IMG/VR virus record: IMGVR_UViG_3300045918_000123
Coordinates: 1-49,343 of that record
Origin: a virus
DNA length: 49,343 nt
Reading direction: 5' to 3' (one strand)
Shown here: one piece after another, positions 1 through 8,239 of the stretch
Layout: each line of letters starts with the position of its first letter
Position numbering within the stretch: the stretch's first letter is position 1
Notes under the pieces: model-generated
Told to the model about the DNA's origin: nothing
The model's input: the letters and a program-made list of their open reading frames with translations, nothing else
Databases searched by the model: none
Program-made: the position numbers and the translations under genes

Positions 1-1095
1 AACTGCTTGGTCTGTAGTAAACGTACCTTCAAATGCTGGTACTATTTTAGCTTGCGCGGCGTCTGCTTCAGCTTTTTGTGCAGCTGCAATATCTAATGCC
101 TGTTGCTGGCCTTGTGCGATAGCGCGTTCTGGATTGGGCGCAGATTCTCCTGCAAAAACCCCTGCCAGCAAACTAACCTGTTTGCGCTCTTCTAAAGCTC
201 TTGCGATATTAGCGTCGCGTGCTTTATCTATTGGATGTATAGCAGCCCCAAAAACACCACCACCAACAAACCCTGCTGCCGCTCCTGCTAATGTATTAGT
301 AAAATGCTCTTTGTCGAACGGATTATCCCCGCTTGCATAGTCTTGAATCGGGCCTTGTAGTATTTCTTCGGCGGCTTCTTCTGCGCCTCCTTGAGCGATT
401 GATTTAACTAGGCTTCCTTTTGCAGGAGCGGTCAGCCCTCTACGACCGATAGATTCAAACCCTCCCATACGTTCTATTGCGCCAGAAGCTAAGGCTCCTG
501 CATACCCAGCCAATAGATCTGTAGGGCTGTTCATGTTTTTTAGCTCTTGCGCATCTCGAATCTGTGCGACTGAAGGTAAACTGTACGATCCTACTTCCGC
601 TGCAGTGGTTGCGGCTTTTCCTACCGTTCCTAATGCTTGCACGCCTTTTACTACTTTGTACCCTGTAGTAGCCAGCTTTAAACCGACAGTAGGTGTTAGG
701 TATGCTGCAGAGCCGCCGACTATTTGCTTAGTAGTTTCCCACGGCTTAGTTGCTAGGTTGTGCCCAAAGTTTTCAAGTGCATTGCCGTCACCTTCTGTAA
801 TAGTTACAGGGTTACGTTGTGTGACATTTCTACCGTATCGCTCTAGGGCGTTGTTGTTGTCAACCCCAGGAATAAAATCCCCGGCCATTTGCCCAAAACC
901 TTGCGCCATACTACCAAGCCCGGATTTAGTAGCGGTAACAAACCCAGGCGCATTCTTAGGAGCCACACCCAACTCATCACCAATCGCGTCAGGGTGTCTT
1001 CCGGTTATTTTAGAAAGCCTATCTACGATTTCTAGATCTGTAAGTCCCCCATAAACTTCTGGGTTTATATTACGTATATCCGCGGTGGTTGGCAT
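1..1095 (-). CDS. Large internal virion protein, N-terminal part (runs off window)
   Basis: This is an open frame of 365 codons from an ATG at 1095 to the left edge, so only the N-terminus is seen. The start reads MPTTADIRNINPEVY and is followed by a short domain (PEVYGGLTDLEIVDRL) of a kind seen at the N-terminus of large phage internal virion or polyvalent proteins. The middle is Ala/Gly-rich, with a hydrophobic stretch about 70 residues before the edge (GAAAGFVGGGVFGAA) and then Gln/Ala-rich coiled coil. It lies 3 bp after the stop of the 516-aa gene, last in the late operon, where podoviruses keep their biggest ejected protein. Any transglycosylase or other enzymatic domain would lie outside the window. 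Family assignment is by position and composition. Confidence 0.75.
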   Translation of the reverse strand, partial: MPTTADIRNINPEVYGGLTDLEIVDRLSKITGRHPDAIGDELGVAPKNAPGFVTATKSGLGSMAQGFGQMAGDFIPGVDNNNALERYGRNVTQRNPVTITEGDGNALENFGHNLATKPWETTKQIVGGSAAYLTPTVGLKLATTGYKVVKGVQALGTVGKAATTAAEVGSYSLPSVAQIRDAQELKNMNSPTDLLAGYAGALASGAIERMGGFESIGRRGLTAPAKGSLVKSIAQGGAEEAAEEILQGPIQDYASGDNPFDKEHFTNTLAGAAAGFVGGGVFGAAIHPIDKARDANIARALEERKQVSLLAGVFAGESAPNPERAIAQGQQQALDIAAAQKAEADAAQAKIVPAFEGTFTTDQAV

Positions 1096-1098
1096 TGG

Positions 1099-2649
1099 TT
1101 AGTATCCGTATGGAGTCTGTGGTGCGTCCTGCCGGTCATCGTCTATCATCTTTCTAATGCGCAGCCCTCGCTTAGCTTTTTCTGCTTGTGCTTTTTGTGC
1201 TTCTGCGTAGGCGGCATCGCTAGTAAATAGTGCTCTGCCTGTTGGCTTGCTGGAGGTTGTTTTTTTATCTTTGTCCTTTTGTTTTCTGTCACCATCGGCA
1301 GCATCTACTGTGCTTACTCTCTTCGGAATAGGTTCACCTGTATATGCTGCTCTTTCAGCCGCTCTTCGTTCTTGTCTTGTAGCTTCAGAAATCGTAGCCC
1401 AGTCTGGAGATTGCGATAGAAGCGCTTCAACATTTGTAGCATCAGTAGTAGTCCATGGTTTTGCAGGTTTGTCTGCGCTAGGATTAAACCCTAAGCGTCT
1501 GTTGGCGCTAGTCATAAGCTTGTCGCCTTGAGCTTGTGTAATCTCGCCTTTATCTACTCTGTCTTGGATGGCGTTTACTTTTTTGTCATATACTTTTTGT
1601 TGGTCGAGTGCATATTGCTGGGCGTCGTTTAAGCTAGCGCCGTTCAGTCTACCGCTTGCGCCGGCATTGTAGTAGCTAACCTGCGCACTATTTAAGGCGC
1701 GCTTCATTCCGTTATCAATGCCCTGTTGTTCTTTCTGGTCGGCCGCTTGTGTATTACGGTAATTCACGTCTTGAGTGCGGTCATTTCTACCGTCATCTCG
1801 GGTAGTTTTCCAATTTTCTTGAGCTTGCTTGTCTCTTGCTTTTTCTTCTTCTTTTTTGGTCATATTCTCATACCACTCAGGAGAAGCATATTTCAATGCG
1901 GCATGAAAGGCCTCGTCGGAAGTCACAATCTTGCTGCCTATAATCTTGTTACCGTGCATTTGAGTTACTTTGTACGTGCCGTCTTCTTGAGGCTCAAACC
2001 CGTTAGTAATACCATCCTTGTGCATAGGGTCTGTAAGATCTACTAACTTGCCCATGAATTCTTCTGGAGACATTGTTGCTTCAGACTGCTTGAGTTTTAG
2101 TAAAGCGTTTACATGCTTAGCTTGGTCTGCTTTAGTTTGAGCTTCTGAGTACTGTAAGTTACCAAGTTTGATTTGCTGTGTTTTTACAGAACGATCTAAG
2201 GCATTAGCACGCATCTGTTCAGCAAGGTCTTCTTTGCCGTAGTTAGAGTAAATATCTGCTTTAGCGCCTAAGCGAGCTTCTGCAAGTTGATCCGTCGTGA
2301 ATTCTGTATCTTGTGTTTGGTTGCCCAAAGAAAAACGTTTTGCAGGAGCTACTGTGCCTCCGTCAGCTGTGTGGTATGCGCCATTAGAATATGTTGGAGT
2401 TTTTGTAGGAGCTACAATTGAACCATCAGGCATCTTGTAAGCTTGTTGAGATTCATCCCAAGTACCGCCAGCTTTTTCAGCTTCGTCTTGTAGTTGAGCT
2501 GCTTGCTCTGGATTATATTGCTCTACTGAAGTAGATTTTAAGCCATTGGCAGCTCTGAGTTCGTCCTTCATTCTAGCGTCGTTCCACAACTCACCTAAGC
2601 GTTGGCCATCTGCAAGACCCTTAGAAAAACCTCTCATAAAGTTAGCCAT
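1099..2649 (-). CDS. Putative internal virion protein (516 aa, coiled coil)
   Basis: A 516-residue hydrophilic protein rich in Ala, Gln, Lys and Asp. The first 30 residues (MANFMRGFSKGLADGQRLG) form an amphipathic start typical of middle-sized podoviral internal virion proteins. Residues about 270-330 are strongly charged coiled coil, and the C-terminus is Lys/Arg-rich. No catalytic motif is visible. Its ATG shares one base with the stop of the upstream S74-domain gene (TAATG), so translation is probably coupled. It sits between the S74 protein and the large terminal protein, matching the gp14/gp15/gp16-like order of podoviruses. Function is inferred from context; residue-level homology is not claimed. 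Confidence 0.7.
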   Translation of the reverse strand: MANFMRGFSKGLADGQRLGELWNDARMKDELRAANGLKSTSVEQYNPEQAAQLQDEAEKAGGTWDESQQAYKMPDGSIVAPTKTPTYSNGAYHTADGGTVAPAKRFSLGNQTQDTEFTTDQLAEARLGAKADIYSNYGKEDLAEQMRANALDRSVKTQQIKLGNLQYSEAQTKADQAKHVNALLKLKQSEATMSPEEFMGKLVDLTDPMHKDGITNGFEPQEDGTYKVTQMHGNKIIGSKIVTSDEAFHAALKYASPEWYENMTKKEEEKARDKQAQENWKTTRDDGRNDRTQDVNYRNTQAADQKEQQGIDNGMKRALNSAQVSYYNAGASGRLNGASLNDAQQYALDQQKVYDKKVNAIQDRVDKGEITQAQGDKLMTSANRRLGFNPSADKPAKPWTTTDATNVEALLSQSPDWATISEATRQERRAAERAAYTGEPIPKRVSTVDAADGDRKQKDKDKKTTSSKPTGRALFTSDAAYAEAQKAQAEKAKRGLRIRKMIDDDRQDAPQTPYGY

Positions 2650-3683
2650 TATGCTTTTCTCATTTCTACGCCGATTTTGTTGTAGTCAACTGTAAGTAAT
2701 CCGTTATCGCCTACGAATACTGCTTCTGGGTGAGTTCTTTCCACCTCTTGGGCGATTACGCCTACATGCTTGCCTTTAGGTAAGTTTAGATTTGGTTTGT
2801 ATTCAAATTCATAAATACGCTGACCGTTCTCATGGCCTATAAATTTGATGTTTTCTTTTAGTGAAATGTCTGAATATCTCCAGCCGCTTGTAATCGCCGC
2901 TCCGCCAATAGTACCAAATATCCCGCCTAAGCCTGAGTCCTGAGCGTTGACTGCGTTCGATTGGCCTTGCAATCCAGCGTAACTGCCAAACATGCTGGAA
3001 TTTGCTTGTGTTTGATTGGAGTAGCCTTGGCCTACCATACCTGCATAACCTAAACCACCCTGTGCGCCAGTATTAGCACTACCTGTTGCTGCTCCGCCTT
3101 GGTTCGATGCTGTAGCTGCGGTTTGGCCGGCTATGTTTTGTAAACCTCGTCCTGTAGCGACTGAACCAGCTCTTAAGGCGATACCTTTACTTTTAGCGGC
3201 ACTTCGTGCGTTTGTGGTTGCACCTGCAGCGTTAGCAGCTGATTGAAGGTCATTCGCATTTTGCGCCCCGATGAATTTGCCTGAGTTTGGATTAACCCCC
3301 ATAGCTTGTAGGCCGCGGTTAGTTGATGCAGTTGAAATGGCTTGTTGTTGTCTGGCGTCGGTAGCAGCTCTTCCTGCTTCTGCTTGTTGATCTGATTCTG
3401 AACCAGCATCCATCGCTTCTTGTGCGGACTTGATTTCTGCAGGTTTGTATATATCCTGCCATAACTTATTTTGCTCATCGGCTCGAGTGTTGCTTAGCGT
3501 CATAGCTTCAAGTTGTTCGCTGCCTACTCGGCCAGCAATATCATATAGCTGTTCTAAGCGAGGCTTGGCATCTGCATATTGTTCCTTGCGGAACGCTAAA
3601 TCTGCCGCTGCAGAGCGTTCTACTGCCGCTGCTTGCGCTGCCATTTCTGCGCTATAATCTGGAGCTCCACCACCTGAACACAT
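2649..3683 (-). CDS. Virion protein with C-terminal S74 chaperone domain
   Basis: A 344-aa protein. Residues 1-250 are Ala/Gln/Ser/Gly-rich with little predicted fold, typical of ejected or internal virion proteins. The C-terminal 74 residues, from the SDISLKENI motif (about residue 271), match the Peptidase_S74 / intramolecular chaperone domain known from endosialidases and many tail proteins. The family hallmarks are the Ser of the SD motif, the following LKENI, then HVGVIAQEVE and LLTVDYNKI. In that family the Ser/Lys pair cuts the chaperone off after trimer folding. Here the last residues follow directly after the domain. The S74 call is confident; the role of the N-terminal part is inferred from its position ahead of two internal virion proteins. 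Confidence 0.85.
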   Translation of the reverse strand: MCSGGGAPDYSAEMAAQAAAVERSAAADLAFRKEQYADAKPRLEQLYDIAGRVGSEQLEAMTLSNTRADEQNKLWQDIYKPAEIKSAQEAMDAGSESDQQAEAGRAATDARQQQAISTASTNRGLQAMGVNPNSGKFIGAQNANDLQSAANAAGATTNARSAAKSKGIALRAGSVATGRGLQNIAGQTAATASNQGGAATGSANTGAQGGLGYAGMVGQGYSNQTQANSSMFGSYAGLQGQSNAVNAQDSGLGGIFGTIGGAAITSGWRYSDISLKENIKFIGHENGQRIYEFEYKPNLNLPKGKHVGVIAQEVERTHPEAVFVGDNGLLTVDYNKIGVEMRKA

Positions 3684-3684
3684 A

Positions 3685-4170
3685 TTATTTCCTTATCACT
3701 TTCGCCATTTGATATGATTTTATGGAGTACCCTAAACGTTCCCAGACCTTCCACACGTTATTACTTGGACTTACACTAAATGCAATTTCTACAACACCAA
3801 GTCGCTTCAAAACTTCTTCGCAGTACTGAAAAAACTTAATGCCTGTCCTGCCCTTACGAAACTCTTTTTGTAAAAATAGTGTGTCTTCTGTAGCCATCAG
3901 ATCTTGCGTATGGTTAGATTCGTACAACCACACACTACAATTACCTACCAACACGCCATCTTTTCGTGCTGTAAAAACGATGTACTTACCTAAAGCATTT
4001 CCGGCTAAAAGTCCATCGTAATTAGGCTTTAGTACCAATCCATGTTCGCCTTGTTTAAGTTCATCCCATTGCAGTTGATGTTGGGCTTTAATCTCCTCAA
4101 GGCAGTCCAATAGGGGTTCAGCACTAAACGTAATGCCGTTGTATCGACCTAAAGTTTCCGCGTTTTCCAT
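3685..4170 (-). CDS. GNAT-family N-acetyltransferase
   Basis: 161 aa from ATG at 4170 (MENAETLGRY). A longer frame exists up to 4251, but this ATG lies just behind a good promoter. The GNAT fold is readable: a beta strand with the cofactor-loop region EFRKGRTGIKFFQYCEEVL, then GVVEIAFSVSPSNNVWKVW and ERLGYSIKSYQM, the usual alpha-beta ending. The RKGRTG segment fits the acetyl-CoA pyrophosphate loop (R/Q-x-x-G-x-G/A type). Small GNAT genes of this kind recur beside the internal virion genes of tailed phages; the substrate is unknown. The -10 box at 4182-4177 would put the transcript start at or near the A of the ATG, so the mRNA may be leaderless. Confidence 0.8.
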   Translation of the reverse strand: MENAETLGRYNGITFSAEPLLDCLEEIKAQHQLQWDELKQGEHGLVLKPNYDGLLAGNALGKYIVFTARKDGVLVGNCSVWLYESNHTQDLMATEDTLFLQKEFRKGRTGIKFFQYCEEVLKRLGVVEIAFSVSPSNNVWKVWERLGYSIKSYQMAKVIRK

Positions 4171-4176
4171 ATATAC

Positions 4177-4205
4177 CTTATAGCATGAATTTGTTAACTT
4201 GTAAA
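4177..4205 (-). promoter_or_regulatory. Sigma70-type promoter, leftward, for the GNAT/internal virion genes
   Basis: On the minus strand -35 TTTACA (4205-4200) is followed by 17 bp and -10 TATAAG (4182-4177). The -35 box lies inside a copy of the GTTWACATGTWAAC palindrome. The predicted transcript start falls on or beside the ATG at 4170. Confidence 0.65.
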
Positions 4206-4214
4206 CATGTTTGT
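4193..4214. promoter_or_regulatory. Operator-like palindrome, overlapping double copy
   Basis: The sequence GTTAACTTGTAAAC is followed, sharing bases, by GTAAACATGTTTGT, giving two overlapping versions of the genome-wide 14-bp motif across the -35 region of the 4170 promoter. Confidence 0.55.
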
Positions 4215-4486
4215 TAGAATTTGTTGTGGGTGACGAACACCTCAAAAGCACTTCTGGGGTATGTTATTTTTTTAGATCCAATCAACACTACTACATGCTC
4301 CCCAACAAGATTCCAGCAGCCTTGCGACATGCCTGATATATCAGATAGAATTGCTTTCCATGAGGTAGGCGTACACTCCTCTGCGGACAGTATAATTAGC
4401 TCGTCTTCCCCATACCAATACTTCAACGTTTGCGCCTCAGATATGGAGCATACCGCCAACAATAATAATGTGTACAATATTCTCAT
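4214..4486 (-). CDS. Small secreted protein next to the cytochrome gene
   Basis: 90 aa if started at the ATG at 4486, which overlaps the cytochrome stop (TAATG); in-frame ATGs at 4495, 4501 and 4525 are alternatives. The N-terminus MRILYTLLLLAVCSISEAQ is a clear signal peptide with a likely cut after SEA. The mature part is about 70 residues, with two Cys (EECTPTSW and SQGCWNL) that could form a disulfide, and beta-rich sequence. No family was recognised. The tight coupling to the multiheme cytochrome and the shared export suggest a joint role in the periplasm, but nothing in the sequence says what it is. It has no CXXCH motif of its own. Confidence 0.65.
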   Translation of the reverse strand: MRILYTLLLLAVCSISEAQTLKYWYGEDELIILSAEECTPTSWKAILSDISGMSQGCWNLVGEHVVVLIGSKKITYPRSAFEVFVTHNKF

Positions 4487-5253
4487 TAAAAGCATGCCCA
4501 TGTCTTGCCTGGCTGGGTATGGCAAGTCTCACAAACTTGAGAGGTATTGGGTGGGTGCGAAGCCCCTTTACCCGCTGTTATAACCCCATTATGGCATGTA
4601 GCACAGCTTGTAGTAACAGATATGTTAGGGTGTAGTAACGCCCCAGCAAACGAATTATAGTTCTTGTGGCACGTATCGCAAGATTGTTGTGTAGGTAAAT
4701 GTGTGCTTGTCTTGCCTTTTGCGCTTCTACCGTTGTGGCATGTAGTACAAGTCCCCACTACTACATTCTGGTGAGTGAATGTGGCGTCCCAGCTGGATCT
4801 AGATTTGTGACATGTATCGCATGAGTCTTCTGTTGGGATATGCTCCGAGGTTTTTCCTTTTGCAAAAGTATTGTTATGACAAGTAGCACAAGCTATTCCA
4901 ACTACTACAGGGTGTAGAACTGCTGGCGTTACGCCGCGCCAAGAAGCAATAGCATTACCATGGCATCTATCACATGTTGCATTCTGAGTTGGTATGTGTG
5001 CCGCTGATATTTTAGAAGTAGCACTGCCGCCAATTCCATGACACACTGCACAAGTAGTGGGAGTGCCTTTCAGTATATGGTTTACATGGCAGCCTTCGCA
5101 GTTACAATCTCTATGCTTGCCGCCAAGCCATTGCTGCTCATGCCCCGCTGTTTTGTATAGCTGGCAGTCTGCTAAAGCGTCTGAAGACATAACTAAGAAT
5201 GCTACTAATAAAGTAAATGCTATTACTATAGATTTTAATAAAGGGGTGCTCAT
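4486..5253 (-). CDS. Nine-heme c-type cytochrome, exported
   Basis: 255 aa. Residues 1-28 are a Sec signal peptide ending SSDALA. The mature part carries nine CXXCH heme c sites, at residues 52-56 (CEGCH), 68 (CAVCH), 94 (CDRCH), 122 (CATCH), 145 (CDTCH), 169 (CTTCH), 192 (CDTCH), 217 (CATCH) and 241 (CETCH). They come in a repeated pair module: CATCHNG, then AKGKT, HIPT, then CDTCHK, with extra His residues (HPVVV, THQNVV, LHPNIS) suited as distal ligands. The module resembles bacterial multiheme cytochromes of the c3/CXXCH-repeat kind; a short protein of this size could be a periplasmic electron shuttle. An AAAGG ribosome site precedes the ATG. The gene lies 10 bp after a membrane-protein gene and overlaps the next one, so it is a true member of the phage late operon. 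Heme attachment would need the host Ccm machinery. Confidence 0.92.
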   Translation of the reverse strand: MSTPLLKSIVIAFTLLVAFLVMSSDALADCQLYKTAGHEQQWLGGKHRDCNCEGCHVNHILKGTPTTCAVCHGIGGSATSKISAAHIPTQNATCDRCHGNAIASWRGVTPAVLHPVVVGIACATCHNNTFAKGKTSEHIPTEDSCDTCHKSRSSWDATFTHQNVVVGTCTTCHNGRSAKGKTSTHLPTQQSCDTCHKNYNSFAGALLHPNISVTTSCATCHNGVITAGKGASHPPNTSQVCETCHTQPGKTWACF

Positions 5254-5263
5254 GATAACCTTT

Positions 5264-5581
5264 CTAATATTTGGCTGCTGTTTTGATGCAGTGATATTTG
5301 CCCATCAATAAGTCGATACCCCAAGCTACTGGCACTGCCCACAAACTACCTTTTAAGTAAGACTTTCCTACCTGAGCAGAAACCGTCATTCGCACAGCAC
5401 CGCCTAATGCTGCGTTACCACATTTATCAAAAGCGATTGCTACTGACATTGCTCGTTCTTCATCGCCAAATAAGGTCTGTACTAACATAGCTACTAGAAG
5501 AAGTGGAGTCGTAATAAAACACAGAGCCCACAACCCTAAAAGCCTTAACTTGCTAATAACTACTGCTTTGTCTATTGCCAT
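5264..5581 (-). CDS. Small membrane protein, conserved phage type
   Basis: 105 aa with a strong hydrophobic segment at residues about 14-36 (LLGLWALCFITTPLLLVAML) and a weaker one near residue 85. The middle, MSVAIAFDKCGNAALGG and then MTVSAQVGKSYLKG, resembles a short protein recurrent in tailed-phage late regions whose role is unknown. It ends with a Cys and basic residues (KYHCIKTAAKY). The ATG at 5581 follows the stop of the 77-aa TM protein by one base. Possible roles in lysis or envelope modification are guesses from position. Confidence 0.6.
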   Translation of the reverse strand: MAIDKAVVISKLRLLGLWALCFITTPLLLVAMLVQTLFGDEERAMSVAIAFDKCGNAALGGAVRMTVSAQVGKSYLKGSLWAVPVAWGIDLLMGKYHCIKTAAKY

Positions 5582-5582
5582 T

Positions 5583-5816
5583 TTACATTCCTAGTTTTGT
5601 CTTTAGCGCCGCGATCTGTGCTTGTAAGATGCCTGTTGGTGACTGTGCTAGCTGCGCTTCTAAACTAGCAAGAACTGCTAGGTCTGCTTCATACATTGCT
5701 TGTGCCTCAAGTTCTGCTTGTGTTGGGGCTTTTTGTTTTTTATCTTTCTTTTTGAGCATTAAGATAATTGCTACTATTACTACAAATCCTACTACTGCTA
5801 TTAGTGCTGGGTGCAT
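5583..5816 (-). CDS. Single-TM small protein with coiled-coil tail
   Basis: 77 aa. Residues 4-20 (ALIAVVGFVVIVAIILML) form one TM helix, followed by a Lys-rich stop-transfer patch (KKKDKKQK) and an Ala/Glu/Leu helix (residues 33-77) that looks like a coiled coil. The topology is therefore N-out, C-in. An AGGAGAAAT ribosome site precedes the ATG. Phages carry many such proteins (spanin-like, superinfection-exclusion or assembly-associated), and the sequence does not choose between them. Confidence 0.55.
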   Translation of the reverse strand: MHPALIAVVGFVVIVAIILMLKKKDKKQKAPTQAELEAQAMYEADLAVLASLEAQLAQSPTGILQAQIAALKTKLGM

Positions 5817-5837
5817 TTCATTTCTCCTGTTAAGTTG

Positions 5838-6407
5838 TTACCATACTATTGAATCTAGTCCTGCTTGGTTTGTTGCTTGTGAAATCATGTACTGAAGTGT
5901 TGCATTCTTGACTCGTGCTGCTAGTATGAAGTTATATGAGTCCGTGCCTACTTGTTGAATCTGTGCAGCTGTGTGTAGTTGATACTCCCAAACCTCGTTA
6001 GAGTCTTTGCATAAAAAAGGATATACGTCTGTCGGCTGTGTGTTTGGCAGTGTTGAGCGTAGGATAGAACCTGATAAGTTGACTTGATCCCTGTCGTTGT
6101 TTGGGTATGTGTGGGCAGTGCCCAAGGCACTAGAAGTGAACCCTGCTAGGATTTGCTGTTCGCATGCTGCACTGATTGCTTTTGCTTTTAGTGCTTTTGA
6201 TTTAACTAGATCGTATTGAGGGATAGCTGGTGCTGTAAATACCCCTCCGCTAAACGCCCATCCTTCCTGCGGCTCGGGTGTTATGATTGTAATATCAACA
6301 ACAACAATATCGTTCTCGTTCCATTCTGGTAGGTCGGCGGATGTGAATTTCCAGTGGGCTGCTCCGTTAATAGCCTGCATATATGTACGGCCTTCGATAG
6401 CTACCAT
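5838..6407 (-). CDS. Tail-fibre-associated protein with DUF4376-like domain
   Basis: 189 aa. The N-terminal 60 residues look like the short beta-domain found in tail-fibre assembly proteins (WAFSGGVFTAP is a typical junction). Residues about 75-185 match the DUF4376 pattern: a helix with AISAACEQQILAGFTSSALG, the strand HTYPNNDRDQVNLSGS, then a helical end. DUF4376 proteins are usually encoded just after tail-fibre genes. Here the gene overlaps the 3' end of the 612-aa fibre gene by 7 bp, which fits. It is probably a fibre-tip or fibre-assembly component. Confidence 0.75.
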   Translation of the reverse strand: MVAIEGRTYMQAINGAAHWKFTSADLPEWNENDIVVVDITIITPEPQEGWAFSGGVFTAPAIPQYDLVKSKALKAKAISAACEQQILAGFTSSALGTAHTYPNNDRDQVNLSGSILRSTLPNTQPTDVYPFLCKDSNEVWEYQLHTAAQIQQVGTDSYNFILAARVKNATLQYMISQATNQAGLDSIVW

Positions 6408-8239
6408 ATAATTACTACCTTCCCTGGCTTACCGTTTCCGCCGCGAAATAGAGTTGCGCCATCTAGCCCACCTCCTCCTCCCCCACATCCTGCAGCTTGC
6501 GCATCCGTTGGAAATGGTGTTGTGTGCGCCCCATTCTCGTCGATTACTGACTTGGGGCCTCTAGCTAAGATGTGTCCTGAGCCGCTAGTAGTTTGAAATA
6601 AAGACTGCCTTCCAGCCACTGCGTCTCTACCTTCAGATGTGGTTAAATCCCCGGACGCACCTTGCGGTTCTGCTCCTAGGTTCAAGGCAACCCCCTGCCC
6701 GTATCCTCCCCCCGCAGAAGTTACATACCCCCCAACCGTAGAGGAGCCTCCGGATGTTCCATCTGTGCCTGTGTTCGTTCCAGAAGCCCCGCCTACCCCT
6801 GCAGCTCCAACTGTTATTGAAATTACAGCTCCAGGAGTTACGAAAAGTATAGGTACCCATAGCTTAACCTGTCCGGCACCTCCAGCACCTCCGCAGAAGC
6901 CGTTTGTGTAATTTCCTCCACCCCCGCCAGCTCCTCCACCAATACACTCAGCTACATATAGATTTGTTACCCCCACAGGAACCACAAACGCCGCCAATCC
7001 TGCCACCATATCTGCATACGTGCCGGGCGTGGAATAGGTGCCTGCAGTTGTATATATTGCCACACCTCCTACCCTAGATAGCCCGTTATATTCTAAGTTA
7101 TTACCTGTCCAGCGCAGGAACATGCCACCAGGGTCGCCTATAAAAAACTTATGCGCACTAATACCTACAGTGTCATATCCTAAAAAATATCCAATGCCTG
7201 TGTTGTACGCAGTGGCTCCGCCTTTGATGTGCCCTGTAGTGCCTACATTAAATATAGTGCCATTAATAGTACCGCCATTAATAGTAGGGGCTGTTAGAGT
7301 CCCTGAAAATGTAGCTGCGCCCGCGTTAAGTGTGAACTCTGGTGTCTGGATTCTTAAATTTGTGCCGTTATATGAAACATATTCTGCAGCAGAGTTACCA
7401 AAGAAAAATGAAGCGCTGCCTGCGTTCTCGCCCATCCAGAAACCTGAGCCTGAAGCGTATGCAGATACTGAGCCTGTACGAATGTTTCCGTAGCTATCGA
7501 TAATTATACGGTTGCCGCCAGTACCTACAGTAATGCTTTCTCCTGCTACAAGAGTTCCTGCAGTGATTTTGGCGGCTGTAAGGCTTGCGATCTTTGCATC
7601 TGATACTGCAAGGTTGGCTATTTTGGCAGTGCCTATAGAAGCGTCTGTTAGATAGCTGGCATTGAGTGTAGTTTGTGTAGTGCCAGATACTCCATGTAAA
7701 ACAAAATTACCTAAAATATCTGATGTTGAGACGTTTCTAGCCCAGTAAAAATATGTCTGCCCCTCTCCAGTACTATCCACATAGATGTTTGCACGTGTAG
7801 TGCCTATCAGAGTCTTAGAAGCTGTTGTATCGGATGTGAAGCGCCAGATTTCAGTGTACGCGTGGTTGCTGTACGAAACCGGAGTCCATGTAAGGATTAT
7901 GTCTGTAAAAATCCCAGCGGTTGTTAGCCCTGCAATGTCGGGAGGTACTGCTGGATCTACTGGAGGTGAGATTGTTGTGTTGTTGGTGACGTAGGTGTTA
8001 TATGTGCTACCTCCACCAGAACCGATGGATTCAATAATGGGAAAGCCGGTAAAAGGATCAGTACCAAGTACAGTACCAGAGTCCCCAAGCAAAGCTCTAA
8101 ACGTTACTACGCTGTCTAGTAAATCCCCACGGTCGCCCTTCCACACTTCGATAATTTCTTTAACGGCGGACAGGAATGTTTTGGGCGAGCTTGCGTCTGC
8201 GGGTACCGCTGGGATTGAGGGTAGGAGTGTCTTAGACAT
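6401..8239 (-). CDS. Tail fibre/tip protein with Gly-rich C-terminal domain
   Basis: 612 aa. Residues 1-90 likely attach to the tail. Residues 95-190 resemble a fibronectin-III/Ig-like fold (ILTWTPVSYSNHAYTEIW) as in the C-terminal parts of central tail fibres. A shaft region with short helices and repeats follows (AKIANLAVSDAKIASLTAAK, then APTINGGTINGT). From about residue 420 the protein becomes a Gly-rich domain (VVPVGVTNLYVAECIGGG) with poly-Gly runs and the ending GNGKPGKVVIIW, a recurrent phage receptor-binding tip type. The gene overlaps the upstream structural gene by 8 bp. It is the best candidate for the host-recognition protein. Confidence 0.8.
   Translation of the reverse strand: MSKTLLPSIPAVPADASSPKTFLSAVKEIIEVWKGDRGDLLDSVVTFRALLGDSGTVLGTDPFTGFPIIESIGSGGGSTYNTYVTNNTTISPPVDPAVPPDIAGLTTAGIFTDIILTWTPVSYSNHAYTEIWRFTSDTTASKTLIGTTRANIYVDSTGEGQTYFYWARNVSTSDILGNFVLHGVSGTTQTTLNASYLTDASIGTAKIANLAVSDAKIASLTAAKITAGTLVAGESITVGTGGNRIIIDSYGNIRTGSVSAYASGSGFWMGENAGSASFFFGNSAAEYVSYNGTNLRIQTPEFTLNAGAATFSGTLTAPTINGGTINGTIFNVGTTGHIKGGATAYNTGIGYFLGYDTVGISAHKFFIGDPGGMFLRWTGNNLEYNGLSRVGGVAIYTTAGTYSTPGTYADMVAGLAAFVVPVGVTNLYVAECIGGGAGGGGGNYTNGFCGGAGGAGQVKLWVPILFVTPGAVISITVGAAGVGGASGTNTGTDGTSGGSSTVGGYVTSAGGGYGQGVALNLGAEPQGASGDLTTSEGRDAVAGRQSLFQTTSGSGHILARGPKSVIDENGAHTTPFPTDAQAAGCGGGGGGLDGATLFRGGNGKPGKVVIIW

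Noticed and set aside
533-1054. Rightward 173-codon frame
   Set aside because: Antisense shadow of the internal virion gene; Pro/Ser/Val-rich and without ribosome site.
4221-4583. Rightward 120-codon frame opposite the small secreted gene
   Set aside because: Crosses two leftward genes and has no ribosome site; the leftward frame has a clear signal peptide.
4486-5253. Cytochrome as contamination from a host contig
   Set aside because: It is flanked on both sides by phage-like genes with tight or overlapping junctions in the same direction; still worth a coverage check.
7038-7493. Rightward 151-codon frame in the fibre gene
   Set aside because: Pro/Val-rich antisense shadow of the repeat shaft.
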